This document shows positions 24,277-34,069 of a stretch of DNA of 64,000 bases, piece by piece (position 1 is the first letter of the stretch; each line of letters begins with the position of its first letter). Under the pieces are notes generated by a model. That model worked only from the letters and a program-made list of their open reading frames with translations, did not search any database and was not told the DNA's origin. The position numbers and the translations under genes were made by a program. This DNA is from Pseudomonas schmalbachii (GTDB taxonomy: Bacteria > Pseudomonadota > Gammaproteobacteria > Pseudomonadales > Pseudomonadaceae): the NCBI RefSeq assembly GCF_017589465.1, contig NZ_JAELYA010000007.1, positions 1-64,000 of the forward strand, in the 5' to 3' direction.

Positions 24277-25824
24277 GTGATTCGCGATTCATCCTGGCCG
24301 GAAGCTTCAGCGGACTTGTTTCGCCACGCCACTGCGGAAAAGGCGGCCCTCTATCGCGCCATCATGGAGGTATTCGCCGCCGCCAAGCGTCAGTACCGTC
24401 TGCAATTACGGCCCGACGAGATATTGTCCGAGGCGAACTGGGGTCACCGGACGCCACCGGCTCAGGAAGAGGTTGCTGCCGCACTGGCTCAATTGGCCGC
24501 CTGGGGCAATCTCGAATCACAGCCGGACATGACGCGCGTATCCACGCTCAACGATTATTATCGAGCACGTTTTCTCTATCGACTCTCGCGCGGCGGCGAG
24601 GCGGTAGAGGCCGGCCTGATAGCATTCGGGCAGAGCCTACGTCATCGTGCAGAACTGCAGACAGTCGCGCTGGAGGACATCGACGGCCGCTTGCGAGCCT
24701 TGCAGCAATTGATGGCTGAGGCGCAATCCGTCAACGGCCTCGATACCGCCAAGGCACATGAGGTTCTACGCGACCTGGTGCGGGTTTTTGAGGGGCTTAC
24801 TGAAAACGCTCAGGCATTCATGGCTGGAGTGGCACGTAGTCTAGAGCTGCAGCAGGCCGACGCCACTGCATTGGTCGCTTACAAGCGACGGCTGATCGAC
24901 TATCTCGAGCGCTTCATGGGTGATCTGATCCGCCGCTCCGATGCCATCGCCCGCACGCTGCATGAATTGTCCGCCTCCATCGACTATGTTTTACGCCAAG
25001 TCGCTGCACGTGAAGCGCGTGATGCCGCCCCCGACGGCACTGGCGAGCAGGCAGAGGAAACACAGCGTCGCCAGGATATCTGGCGCGAGCGCTGGAAAGG
25101 ATTGCGCGGCTGGTTTCTGGCCACCGGCAACGAACCACCTCAAGCAGAACTACTGCGTGCCCGAGCGCGCTCGGCGATCCCGCAACTGCTTAGCGCCATC
25201 GCGGCAATCAATGAGCGACGCAGCGGGCGCAGCGACCGGTCGGCCGATTTCCGAGTGCTGGCACAGTGGTTCGCTGCATGCGACAGCGACAACGATGCCC
25301 ACCGTCTCGCGCAAACAGCGTTCGCGCTGCACCCAGCACGCCACTTCTCACTAGAGGTTGCTGAGGCAGACGACGTGCCAGCGAGCACCTCTTGGCTGGA
25401 TGCACCTCCGCTGATCATCAATCCGCGCTTGCGCGAGTACGGTGAGGCCGCGCCGCGCGGCGCACTGGCGAAAGTGCGCGATCGTAGCCGGGATCGGGCG
25501 CTGATGGCTCAGCAATTGGCGGAGGAATCGCGCCAGGTCGAGGCCGCGCGCCGGCGATTGGCGACCGGCCGCCCGACACGCTTATCGGAACTGGGCGAGC
25601 TCGATGTGCATGCCTTCGGCCTCTTTCTAGGATTGCTTGGTGAGGCACTGGCCGAACAACACGACCCGAACAGTCCTGTCGAGCGTCAGACGGGCGATGG
25701 TCTGCTGCACATTCGCCTGGAACCTCTGGCTGAAGACAGCCGCGCCCAAATCTGCACGGCAGCCGGGGTGTTCTCCGGCCGGGATCATCTGCTGACGATC
25801 CGGCTCACCGAGGACAGATCATGA
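24277..25824 (+). CDS. jetA: JetA, Wadjet system (DUF2397/TIGR02677 family)
   Basis: About 515 aa; a GTG at 24277 or TTG at 24274 could start it, both after GAGG at 24264-24267. Opens with LFRHATAEKAALYRAIMEVF and RLQLRPDEIL, characteristic of TIGR02677 proteins. The middle is helical (LRALQQLMAEAQ, FMAGVARSLELQQ, YLERFMGDLIRRS). The family is the kleisin-like subunit that bridges the SMC-like ATPase in JetABCD. First gene of the operon; its end overlaps jetB by 4 nt. Restricts plasmids by cleaving closed circular DNA together with JetD (established for characterised Wadjet systems). Confidence 0.88.
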   Translation: MIRDSSWPEASADLFRHATAEKAALYRAIMEVFAAAKRQYRLQLRPDEILSEANWGHRTPPAQEEVAAALAQLAAWGNLESQPDMTRVSTLNDYYRARFLYRLSRGGEAVEAGLIAFGQSLRHRAELQTVALEDIDGRLRALQQLMAEAQSVNGLDTAKAHEVLRDLVRVFEGLTENAQAFMAGVARSLELQQADATALVAYKRRLIDYLERFMGDLIRRSDAIARTLHELSASIDYVLRQVAAREARDAAPDGTGEQAEETQRRQDIWRERWKGLRGWFLATGNEPPQAELLRARARSAIPQLLSAIAAINERRSGRSDRSADFRVLAQWFAACDSDNDAHRLAQTAFALHPARHFSLEVAEADDVPASTSWLDAPPLIINPRLREYGEAAPRGALAKVRDRSRDRALMAQQLAEESRQVEAARRRLATGRPTRLSELGELDVHAFGLFLGLLGEALAEQHDPNSPVERQTGDGLLHIRLEPLAEDSRAQICTAAGVFSGRDHLLTIRLTEDRS

Positions 25825-27089
25825 GCATACCCTCGTCCCGCCGTAGCACCCGACATGTCGGAGAAACACAGAAGGCGCAGCAGCAAGACGAATTCCGCCG
25901 GGCTCTGCGCAGCCTGCTGATGTGTCCGCTCATGCCGCCAGGGCACACGGATTTCCCCGCCGTACGTCGCCAAGCCGAGCGCCTGCGCGAGTGGTTCGCC
26001 CGCGAGACCGGCTGGCCGCTGCATGTGGACCGCGAGGGTGCCCGCCTGTTCAAGCGCCCGGCCGACCTGTCCACCTCGACCCGCGGCCTGCCGGACTATG
26101 ACCGGCGTCGCTATGTACTGCTGTGCCTAGCTGCTGCAGTGCTGGAGCGAGCCGATCCGCAGATTACCCTGCGACAAATCGGCGAACGGATCGTACAACA
26201 AGCCGCCGACCCGGCATTGGAGACATTGGGTTTCGCCTTCACCTTGCACGGTGCTGCCGAAAGACGCGAGTTGGTCATGGTGTGCCGTACCCTCTTGGAT
26301 CATGGCATTCTCGAACGTGTCGCTGGCGAGGAAGAGAGCTTCGTGCAGGACGGCAGCGGGCCACAGTCCGACGCCCTCTACGACATTCACCGGCGCTTGC
26401 TGGCCGGCCTGCTAGCGGCGGTGCGCGGGCCCTCGACCTGGAGCACAGAGGAGACGCCGGGAAATACCGAGGCGCGGCTGCATGCGTTGGTGGCCGGCTT
26501 TACGGTGGACAGCGAGCAAGGCAGGCGAGATGCCATACGCCACCACTTGGCGCGACGCCTGCTCGATGATCCGGTGCTGTATACCGACACCCTGGACGAA
26601 GAGGCACGCAGCTATTTTGTCAATCAGCGCGGTGTTCTCGCCAACCGCCTGTGTGAAGCCACCGGATTGGTCGCAGAGCAACGCGCCGAAGGCCTGGCTC
26701 TGATCGACGAGAGCGGACAACTGACGGATGTAGCCATGCCCGCCGAAGGCACCGAGGCTCATGTAACACTGCTGGTAGCAGAGCACCTGGCTCGGCGTCT
26801 GCGGGATAAACGTGCCCCATTGCGAGCGACCGAAAGCGAAATTGCCCTGTTCCTGCGCGAGGCCGCTGGGCGGTATGGCCGCTATTGGCGCAAGTCGGCG
26901 CGCGCGCCAGGCGCCGAACGCGAGCTGGCGGAAATCGCCATCGCTCGCCTATGTCGTCTGGGCCTAATGCTGCGTGATATGCATGGCGTACATCCGTTGC
27001 CCGCCATTGCCCGCTTCTCCCTCGGACAGACCGAGGTGCGCAACGCCCAGGGCGCCGAAACCCTGTTTTTAACCGAGCCCGACGCATGA
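25821..27089 (+). CDS. jetB: JetB, Wadjet system (DUF2398/TIGR02678 family)
   Basis: 422 aa, ATGA overlap with jetA. Hallmarks of TIGR02678: FRRALRSLLMCPLMPPGHTD, LREWFARETGWPLHVDREGA, ARLFKRPAD, and YVLLCLAAAVLERADPQITL. These are tandem winged-helix (KITE-like) features expected of the accessory subunit that binds the JetA kleisin. Ends with a 4-nt overlap into jetC. The whole cassette is codirectional with no internal promoters visible, so subunits are probably made in fixed ratio. Confidence 0.88.
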   Translation: MSIPSSRRSTRHVGETQKAQQQDEFRRALRSLLMCPLMPPGHTDFPAVRRQAERLREWFARETGWPLHVDREGARLFKRPADLSTSTRGLPDYDRRRYVLLCLAAAVLERADPQITLRQIGERIVQQAADPALETLGFAFTLHGAAERRELVMVCRTLLDHGILERVAGEEESFVQDGSGPQSDALYDIHRRLLAGLLAAVRGPSTWSTEETPGNTEARLHALVAGFTVDSEQGRRDAIRHHLARRLLDDPVLYTDTLDEEARSYFVNQRGVLANRLCEATGLVAEQRAEGLALIDESGQLTDVAMPAEGTEAHVTLLVAEHLARRLRDKRAPLRATESEIALFLREAAGRYGRYWRKSARAPGAERELAEIAIARLCRLGLMLRDMHGVHPLPAIARFSLGQTEVRNAQGAETLFLTEPDA

Positions 27090-30000
27090 CCAGCGACCTA
27101 TTCATCACCTCCCCCCGCCCCGCACTGCCCAAGCCTCTGCGCGAACGCTGGCAGCCCTTACGTCTTGGCCTCGTCGAACTGTTCCACTACGACAGCGAGG
27201 AGTTCTGGTTCCGCGATGGCCATTTACTGCTGCGCGGCAATAACGGCACCGGGAAATCCAAGGTCCTGTCGCTGAGCTTACCGTTGCTGCTGGACGCACA
27301 ATTGCGCTCGTCACGCGTCGAGCCCGACGGCGATAGCGGCAAGAAGATGGCCTGGAACCTCCTGGTCGGCAGCTATCCCCGCCGTATCGGCTACAGCTGG
27401 ATCGAGTTTGGCCGACGCGAGCGCGATGGCCGCCCCCGCTACCTTACCCTGGGGGTCGGTTTGTCGGCAGTCGATGGCCGGGCTCAAGTAGACAGCTGGT
27501 TTTTTATCGTGGAAGGTGACGGCACGACACTAGACCCACGTATCGGCGAAGATCTTTGGCTTACCACCGCCGAGCGCCAGGTCCTTACTCGCGAACGCTT
27601 GCGCGATGCACTTGGCGGACGCGGTCAACTATTCGAAAACCATCATCTCTATCGCCGTGCCGTGGACGAACGCCTGTTCCAGCTAGGGACACGGCGCTAT
27701 GACGCTCTGATGGATACGCTGATCCAGCTACGCCAGCCACAACTGTCGAAGAAACCCGACGAAACCGGACTGTCCAATGCCCTGAGTGAGTCGCTGCCTC
27801 CGTTACCACCCGAACTGCTGGGCGATGTGGCCGAGGCGCTCAACCAACTGGAAGAAGACCGCATTCAATTGGAGGAAACGCGCCTACTGGAGCAAACCGT
27901 CACCCAGTTCGAACGGCGCTACCGCATCTATACCGGTATGTTGGCGCGGCGCCAGGCACGCGAACTACGCCAGGCTCAAACCCACTTCGACAACGCCAGC
28001 GAGGCCCGCCATCAAGCGCAGGCCGAACTCGCCAGCGCACAGAGCGCTCAGGGTGAGGCTTTTGCGGAGCACGAGGCTGCGAAGCTGAAGTATTCGGCGG
28101 CCCGAGAACTGGTGGATACGCTGCAGAGCGATCCCACCAACCAGGACGCCAATCGTCTTTCCCTTGAAGAACGCAATGCCGCCGAGCGGCAACGTGCAGC
28201 TCACACGGCAAGCCGACATCGCGATGAAGCGCGTAGCAAACTCAATAACGAAGTAGAACTGAGCCAGCGACGGACCGCTGCGGCCACCCAGGCTCGCGAT
28301 GAGCTGGACAAGGCACGTACTCGCACGCAGGACGCGGCCAAAGCACTCGCCATGACAGCAGACCTTGCGATCAATCCGCTGCTCAGCCTTGAAGCCGAAG
28401 CGCTGGCAGCACATCCGCCCGAGTACAGGGCCGCTGAAGAAGCCCTGCGCGAGCTGGTGAGAAATCGGCGCCAGGACATCGCCCATTTGCGTCAGCGCCT
28501 TATTGAGGTCAGCCAGCGCCAGGCGGTACTGGCGGACAAGCAAGAAAACGTACGGACCATTCGCAGTGAAATGGATATAGCACTGGCGCAACGCGAGGGG
28601 GCCGACCAGCAAGCCGAACAGGCAGGCAGCGCGTTGGTCGAAGCCTGGTCCGAGCACTGCACAAGCCTCGTCCAACTGCGCTTCGATGCTGAGCAGCCCT
28701 TGCTGCAACTAGCCGAGTGGGCGGCCCTTCCGGAAGGCGAAAACCCGGCGCAAGTGGCACTGGACAACGCCTGGCAGACGACGCTGCAACGACACGCTGC
28801 CCAACAGGCAGAGCTGGACAGTAACCTTGCTAGCCTGGACAAGCAGCGCGCCGATATTGAGGACGAGCGCACCCGCCTGGCCGCCGGCGAAGATGCGCTG
28901 CCCGCCGAGCCGCCCACCCGGGCCAGTGGTGTGCGTCTGCAACGGCAGGGCGCGCCGCTCTGGCACCTGGTGGATTTCGATCCAAGCCTGGATGCCGCGC
29001 AACGCGCCGGGCTGGAAGCCGCCCTGGAAGCCAGCGGGCTGCTTGACGCCTGGCTGTCGCCAAATGGAGTATTAAGCGATAGCGACGGTACGCCGCTGCT
29101 GGATAGCAGCTGGCACCAGCGCGCGGCAGTGAACGGTGCCAACCTGAACGCGGCGCTGATCCCCGCATTGCCCGAGGCCTGCCCAATCACACGAGCAACG
29201 CTGACTGCGCTGTTGGCGGGTGTGGCTTACGGCACGCAGGAGCCTAGCGATGCCGAAGCCTGGCTGTCGCCTGATGGCCGCTATCGTCTGGGGCCGTTGG
29301 CAGGCGCTTGGCAAAAAACCGAGGCAGGCTACATCGGCCGCAGCGCACGGGAACTCGCGCGACAACGACGGCTGGAAGCACTCGCCACCCTCCTCGCCGA
29401 ACTCGACATGGCGCAAGCCAAGCTCGAACGACAATACGAAACCCTGGCCGCCGAGCGCAGCCAAGCCGAACGGGAACGGCAAAGCGTACCCTCCGAACGC
29501 CCTCTGCGCGATGCGATTGCTACCGCGCTGCAGGCCGCTCGTGATGTCGATCGGACCCGGCAGCTGCTGGTGCAGGCAGAAACACGCAGCCAGGAAGCCA
29601 AAGACGCATGGCAATCGGCACGCGAGCAGTTACACCACGACGCGACCGACCTGCGCCTGCCGGCAGACCCCGAGCTGCTACCGGCGACCGAAGAGGCCTT
29701 GGAACACTTCGCCAACGCCCAGGCGCATCTGGTTCAGACGGCACGCGAGTGGCAGCGCGCATGGCCCGATCAGTGCCAGCAGCAACAGCGCGAAGGCGAA
29801 GCACGCAGGGTGCTGGAAGAGGCCGAAGAAACCCTGATGGTCGCCGACGAGCAGGCCGAACAGGCCCGGGTCCGCTTCGAGACGCTACGCCAGTCCATCG
29901 GCCAGCAGGTGGAAGAATTGCTGGCCAAACTGGCCACCGCGCTCACCGGACGTGCCCAGGCCGAGCAAGACGCCGAAACACGTCGCACGGAGCTGGGCGA

Positions 30001-31231
30001 AACGGAAAAGCGGCTGGCGGTGACCACAGCGCACGTCGAACGCACCGAGCAAGTACTGAACGAGCGTAGCGACGAGCGCACTACGGCCGTCGAGCGCCTT
30101 CGCCATTTCAGCGCCAGCGGCCTGCTCGCCGCCGCATTGCCGGACCTGCAATTGCCTGAGCATTGGAGCATCGACCCGGCGCTGAACCTGGCCCGCCGTA
30201 TTGAACAGGCGCTGGTTGACATCGCTGATGACGAGGCCACCTGGACTCGTGTACAAAAACAGATCGCCGAAGACCTGAGCGAGCTGCAGCGCGGTCTGAG
30301 CGCCTTGAACCACCAGGCCATATCGGAACCCAACGACTGGGGCATCACCGTCACTATCCAGTTCCAGAATCGTGCTGAGCGTCCTGATACGCTCGCGCTA
30401 CTGTTGGCCGAGGATATTGCCCAGCGCAGCGAACTGTTGTCGGCGCGTGAGCGTGAAGTGTTGGAAAATCACCTCCAGGCAGAAATCGCCGCCGAGCTCC
30501 AGCGACTGATGCGAGCTGCCGACGACCGCGTCAAGGCGATAAACGACGAATTGCACAAGCGCCCAACCACCACAGGCGTACGCTACCGCCTGCTATGGGA
30601 GCCGCTATCCGTCGAGGAAGGCGCACCGGCAGGCCTGGAGGCCGCCCGCAAGAGCCTGCTCAATACCAGCGCCGACCTCTGGTCGACCGAAGACCGGCGC
30701 GCGGTAGGTACCATACTGCAACAGCAGATCGCCGCCGAACGTGCCCTAGCCGATGCCGACAGCGCCGGCAGAAGCCTACTCGAGCAACTCGCACACGCGC
30801 TGGATTACCGCTATTGGCATCGTTTCCGCATACAGCGCCAGCAGGATGGTCAATGGCGCAAGCTGTCCGGACCGGCCTCCAGCGGCGAACGCGCGCTAGG
30901 CCTGACCGTACCCTTATTCGCCGCCATCGCCAGTTTCTATGGCCACGGCGGCAGTCCATTGGCGCCACGCTTGATGCTGCTCGACGAAGCCTTCGCCGGT
31001 ATCGACGATACCGCCCGGGCACACTGCATGGGACTGGTGCGGGAATTCGACCTAGATTTCGTCATCACCAGCGAACGGGAGTGGGCCTGCTACGCGGAGT
31101 TACCTGGCGTGTCGATTTGCCAGTTACAGCGCCGCGAAGGTATCGATGCGGTTTTCGTCTCGCGCTGGACCTGGGACGGCCGCGCCAAGCGACTCGAAGA
31201 AGATCCTGATCGCAGGTTCCCCTGGGCATGA
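27086..31231 (+). CDS. jetC: JetC, Wadjet SMC-like ATPase (TIGR02680 family)
   Basis: 1381 aa. Walker A LLRGNNGTGKS at residues 48-58; long Gln/Glu/Ala/Arg-rich coiled coils (about 230-560 and 770-1060) around a central hinge-like region; ABC signature SGPASSGERALG (about 1261-1272) and Walker B LMLLDEAFAGID (about 1296-1307). The head-coil-hinge-coil-head layout is that of SMC/MukB-type motors that extrude DNA loops. In Wadjet it senses small circular DNA and positions it for cutting. ATGA overlaps on both sides. No frameshift or missing motif is seen, so the protein looks functional. Confidence 0.92.
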   Translation: MTSDLFITSPRPALPKPLRERWQPLRLGLVELFHYDSEEFWFRDGHLLLRGNNGTGKSKVLSLSLPLLLDAQLRSSRVEPDGDSGKKMAWNLLVGSYPRRIGYSWIEFGRRERDGRPRYLTLGVGLSAVDGRAQVDSWFFIVEGDGTTLDPRIGEDLWLTTAERQVLTRERLRDALGGRGQLFENHHLYRRAVDERLFQLGTRRYDALMDTLIQLRQPQLSKKPDETGLSNALSESLPPLPPELLGDVAEALNQLEEDRIQLEETRLLEQTVTQFERRYRIYTGMLARRQARELRQAQTHFDNASEARHQAQAELASAQSAQGEAFAEHEAAKLKYSAARELVDTLQSDPTNQDANRLSLEERNAAERQRAAHTASRHRDEARSKLNNEVELSQRRTAAATQARDELDKARTRTQDAAKALAMTADLAINPLLSLEAEALAAHPPEYRAAEEALRELVRNRRQDIAHLRQRLIEVSQRQAVLADKQENVRTIRSEMDIALAQREGADQQAEQAGSALVEAWSEHCTSLVQLRFDAEQPLLQLAEWAALPEGENPAQVALDNAWQTTLQRHAAQQAELDSNLASLDKQRADIEDERTRLAAGEDALPAEPPTRASGVRLQRQGAPLWHLVDFDPSLDAAQRAGLEAALEASGLLDAWLSPNGVLSDSDGTPLLDSSWHQRAAVNGANLNAALIPALPEACPITRATLTALLAGVAYGTQEPSDAEAWLSPDGRYRLGPLAGAWQKTEAGYIGRSARELARQRRLEALATLLAELDMAQAKLERQYETLAAERSQAERERQSVPSERPLRDAIATALQAARDVDRTRQLLVQAETRSQEAKDAWQSAREQLHHDATDLRLPADPELLPATEEALEHFANAQAHLVQTAREWQRAWPDQCQQQQREGEARRVLEEAEETLMVADEQAEQARVRFETLRQSIGQQVEELLAKLATALTGRAQAEQDAETRRTELGETEKRLAVTTAHVERTEQVLNERSDERTTAVERLRHFSASGLLAAALPDLQLPEHWSIDPALNLARRIEQALVDIADDEATWTRVQKQIAEDLSELQRGLSALNHQAISEPNDWGITVTIQFQNRAERPDTLALLLAEDIAQRSELLSAREREVLENHLQAEIAAELQRLMRAADDRVKAINDELHKRPTTTGVRYRLLWEPLSVEEGAPAGLEAARKSLLNTSADLWSTEDRRAVGTILQQQIAAERALADADSAGRSLLEQLAHALDYRYWHRFRIQRQQDGQWRKLSGPASSGERALGLTVPLFAAIASFYGHGGSPLAPRLMLLDEAFAGIDDTARAHCMGLVREFDLDFVITSEREWACYAELPGVSICQLQRREGIDAVFVSRWTWDGRAKRLEEDPDRRFPWA

Positions 31232-32502
31232 AGACCAGCCCCGACTTACGTCTACAGCGCCTGCTCGGCGAGCCAGCACTGGACGCCCTCCGCCAGCGCC
31301 TGCGCCGCCGTTTTGAGCTCGCCGATGGCGAGCGGACGCTATCCTCGGTTCACTTGAGCAACCTTGCCCCGGTAGAGTACTCGGCTCTTTGCCAACTGAC
31401 CGGCCGCCCCTCGCGCATAGCGCGCTCGATGACGCTGGACATTGCCGATCTCGATGCACGACTGCGCGCCGCAGGGCTAGCTAACTCGCTACAGGATGCT
31501 CTGGAGAGGCTGGACGGCCCCATCGTTGCGAAAGCCAGCCTGCGTAAAACGCTATCGGCACAATGGTCGGCCCTGACAACCTCGGCGTCGGACGAAGGCA
31601 GCCCTCTCCTCCGCGCCTGGCTGCAAAACACAGCCACCTCCATGCCCCTGCTCAAGCGTCTTGGGCGCGACCCCGCGGGCGCTAATCAGCTACTGGCAGC
31701 GACTGATACTGTGCTCCGCCGCCTGCCCGTGGAAGGACTACCTCGCTCTCAACTTGCTGCGGAAACGCTAGGCGATGCCCATGCGCTAGATGCCGGCCGC
31801 CCTGTAGCGACCCTGGTACTGTCGGCGTGGCGCCTGCATGAGCGCACTGGTACGTCCTTAGAGAATGAAGCAGCAGTCGAGACCAGTGGCGGCGCCGAAG
31901 AGCGACTGCGCGAAGTCTGGTCAAGAGCGGGAGTTCTCGTCAACGAGCTGGCTCGCCCTGCACTCTTCCTCAACCTACCTGCAACACCGGATGCCCCTTG
32001 CACCTGGGTGCCGGGTGAGCCCGCCTACCTCTCGCTGCGGCAACTAGTTCGCAAACCATATTCCTGGCAAGTAGACGGGCGAAATGTCTACGTGTGTGAG
32101 AATCCGAACATCGTGGCCATTGTCGCCGACCATCTGGGTGCCAACAGTGCTCCATTAGTCTGCACCGATGGCATGCCCGCCGCCGCACAGCGAATCCTAC
32201 TCGACCAGTTAGTTGCAGCTGGGGCAAACCTTTACTACCACGGTGACTATGACTGGCCTGGGATCGGAATCGGCAACCACGTCATGCGTACTTGGCAGGC
32301 GGCCTCTTGGCGATTCGGATACAAAGACTACCTAGAGGCGGTGATGGTAACGCCAAAGCGGCCGCGCGATTTGGATATCTTCGGAGTCGAGGCTCTTTGG
32401 GACAAAGAGCTGCGCTTAACGATGGACACCCAAGGGCTCGCAATTCCGGAGGAAGCTGTTATCAGCACTCTGCTCAACGATCTGAGCAAGGAGACTGAAT
32501 AG
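31228..32502 (+). CDS. jetD: JetD, Wadjet Toprim nuclease (DUF2399/TIGR02679 family)
   Basis: 424 aa. C-terminal Toprim-like domain with E291 (VYVCENPNIVAIVAD) and the acidic motif HGDYDWPGIGIGN (338-350), the family signature. The N-terminal ~250 residues form the DNA/JetC interaction region. JetD is the nuclease that cleaves plasmid DNA after the SMC motor has extruded it (established for Wadjet). Catalytic residues are intact. The operon has the gene order A-B-C-D. The DUF2397/2398/2399 set is usually classed as Wadjet type III (recalled, not checked). Confidence 0.9.
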   Translation: MKTSPDLRLQRLLGEPALDALRQRLRRRFELADGERTLSSVHLSNLAPVEYSALCQLTGRPSRIARSMTLDIADLDARLRAAGLANSLQDALERLDGPIVAKASLRKTLSAQWSALTTSASDEGSPLLRAWLQNTATSMPLLKRLGRDPAGANQLLAATDTVLRRLPVEGLPRSQLAAETLGDAHALDAGRPVATLVLSAWRLHERTGTSLENEAAVETSGGAEERLREVWSRAGVLVNELARPALFLNLPATPDAPCTWVPGEPAYLSLRQLVRKPYSWQVDGRNVYVCENPNIVAIVADHLGANSAPLVCTDGMPAAAQRILLDQLVAAGANLYYHGDYDWPGIGIGNHVMRTWQAASWRFGYKDYLEAVMVTPKRPRDLDIFGVEALWDKELRLTMDTQGLAIPEEAVISTLLNDLSKETE

Positions 32503-32690
32503 GCCGTGGTCTACTCACCTGTCCTCGATTAGGCACCGCCTGCAAGGTGGATAATATTCATTGCAAGAGCGGTTACTGAGCATTCACACCGGCATCAAGC
32601 TGCCTGCGAGTCGAATCAACAGCAACTGACGGGTTGAGATCACGGCGAGCTCTCTATCTTTGTCTGAGCGGCGATTAACTGCAGCAGGCT

Positions 32691-33662
32691 TCAGTTTTCA
32701 TCAAGCATCTTTCCCTCCACCTCTATTCTTCCTTGATCGAAGCGATGCGCCGGCAGAATGACATAATCCAAGGCTGCTTTATTGATGAAAGCGATACGAT
32801 GTGTTCCTTCAATCGACATAGCTATCAAGTCATCATCTGTGTCCCCGTCAAAATCCACCAATTTATAAAAGGCCTCGAACATCTCCTCTGCGCCCAGGCT
32901 CTCTACGCTGCGCTGCCGCCCATTTGAAAGTTGATACTTCAATTTGGTTGCAAGGCCGAATATTCTGTCCGTCTCTTCTTGGTTCTTATTTCTTTCCCTT
33001 TCCAGATCCTCCGGCCTTATCCGCCCATCGGCCACAAGCACTTCATACTGTTCATCCGTAATCATAACGACTTCCGAAACACGCTGGACATCTTCAGTAG
33101 AGAATTCGCTAAGAGCGTACTCGTCATCTTCAGACAGCGCTTCCACGATTTCCCAGTCACGCGGGTCGGGCATCTGAAACAGAATGTGATCCTCATAATC
33201 TTCATGTTCGAGCCCAAAATCATCGTAGGCCTCACTTGAAAAATATAAGTCAGCAATCGCCTGTGTCCGGATAATAGCTTTCTGATTCGCCAAGCTCTCG
33301 ACTATTACAAATCTCAAGTTTCTCTGTAAATTTCTATACAGGCGAGAAAACTCACCATCTGTTATTGAAAGTAAAAGTGGTTTTCCTCCTCCATGAAAGT
33401 GGATAGAAACCTCGCCATAATAATTGAGATCTTCTCCGATCGATTCATCGTAAAACCCTGCATGAATTGGTGCATGCCGACCAAGCAAGGTATCGGCACC
33501 AGCCTGCAGTACCTCAGCTAGTTTTTTTAACTTGTCCTCCGGGATTGGTGCCGTTCCACTCTCCCACCTCTGGTAATTCGGCTGCGAGACTCCTACAGCC
33601 TTGGCCAGCTTGGCTTGCGTCAAGCCGGCTTTTATTCTGAATTGCTTGAGCTTAAGTGACAT
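32691..33662 (-). CDS. XRE-family regulator with large unknown C-terminal domain
   Basis: 323 aa with AGGA upstream of the ATG. HTH_3 at residues 4-62 (RIKAGLTQAKLAKAVGVSQP, NYQRWESGTAPIPEDKLKKL). The remaining ~260 residues are acidic and unrecognised (YFSSEAYDDFGLEHEDYEDH, VDFDGDTDDDLIAMSIEGTH). A gene with lower GC than its neighbours, convergent to jetABCD with 188 nt between. It could be an island regulator or an antitoxin-like protein, but no toxin partner is seen. The promoter is covered by two inverted repeats, so autorepression is likely. Confidence 0.8.
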   Translation of the reverse strand: MSLKLKQFRIKAGLTQAKLAKAVGVSQPNYQRWESGTAPIPEDKLKKLAEVLQAGADTLLGRHAPIHAGFYDESIGEDLNYYGEVSIHFHGGGKPLLLSITDGEFSRLYRNLQRNLRFVIVESLANQKAIIRTQAIADLYFSSEAYDDFGLEHEDYEDHILFQMPDPRDWEIVEALSEDDEYALSEFSTEDVQRVSEVVMITDEQYEVLVADGRIRPEDLERERNKNQEETDRIFGLATKLKYQLSNGRQRSVESLGAEEMFEAFYKLVDFDGDTDDDLIAMSIEGTHRIAFINKAALDYVILPAHRFDQGRIEVEGKMLDEN

Positions 33663-33674
33663 GTGCCAGTCCTC

Positions 33675-33726
33675 ATTTTTATACGCATATCATACGTATA
33701 AAAATGTATATGTCAAATACATATAC
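33675..33726 (-). promoter_or_regulatory. XRE promoter occluded by two inverted repeats
   Basis: On the minus strand: -35 TTGACA (33711-33716), 16-nt spacer, -10 TATGAT (33689-33694). IR1 is a perfect 11-bp repeat ATTTTTATACG/CGTATAAAAAT (33675-33705) spanning the -10. IR2 is a perfect 7-bp repeat GTATATG/CATATAC (33706-33726) spanning the -35. The two are directly adjacent and only 12 nt from the XRE start codon, a textbook autorepressor layout. Confidence 0.75.
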
Positions 33727-34069
33727 CATGGACAGAAGAGCTGCTGCAAAGTCCTCGCAAATAAACCTCGCGCTGGCAATCGACGAGTCTCTCGTGAAAC
33801 CACCATCGAACTGTCTTGATACACGTGGTTGGCGTAGGCGTTGGGCACTGGCGTGCTATCGCTGGTGAACAAAGTTAGCGTCTCGATCTCAGTGTTCTGG
33901 CCGCGTTCCAGCTTCTCGAACTGGCGCGACAATCGACCCAATTGCTTGGCATCCAACCTATGCGCCCTGAAATGACGGAACGAAGAGAAACGACCATGAA
34001 TTAGCACGTGCCTATGACCTCCAAGCTGGACGGGAAGAAGACACGACGCCCGCCCTATCCAATGTCATG
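33727..34069. other. Intergenic, no supported gene
   Basis: Only a 105-aa minus-strand open frame (34007-33690) is present. It runs through the XRE promoter, has no recognisable domain or ribosome site, and is probably a relic or chance. The 5' half of the integrase would be expected here but is missing. Confidence 0.4.
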
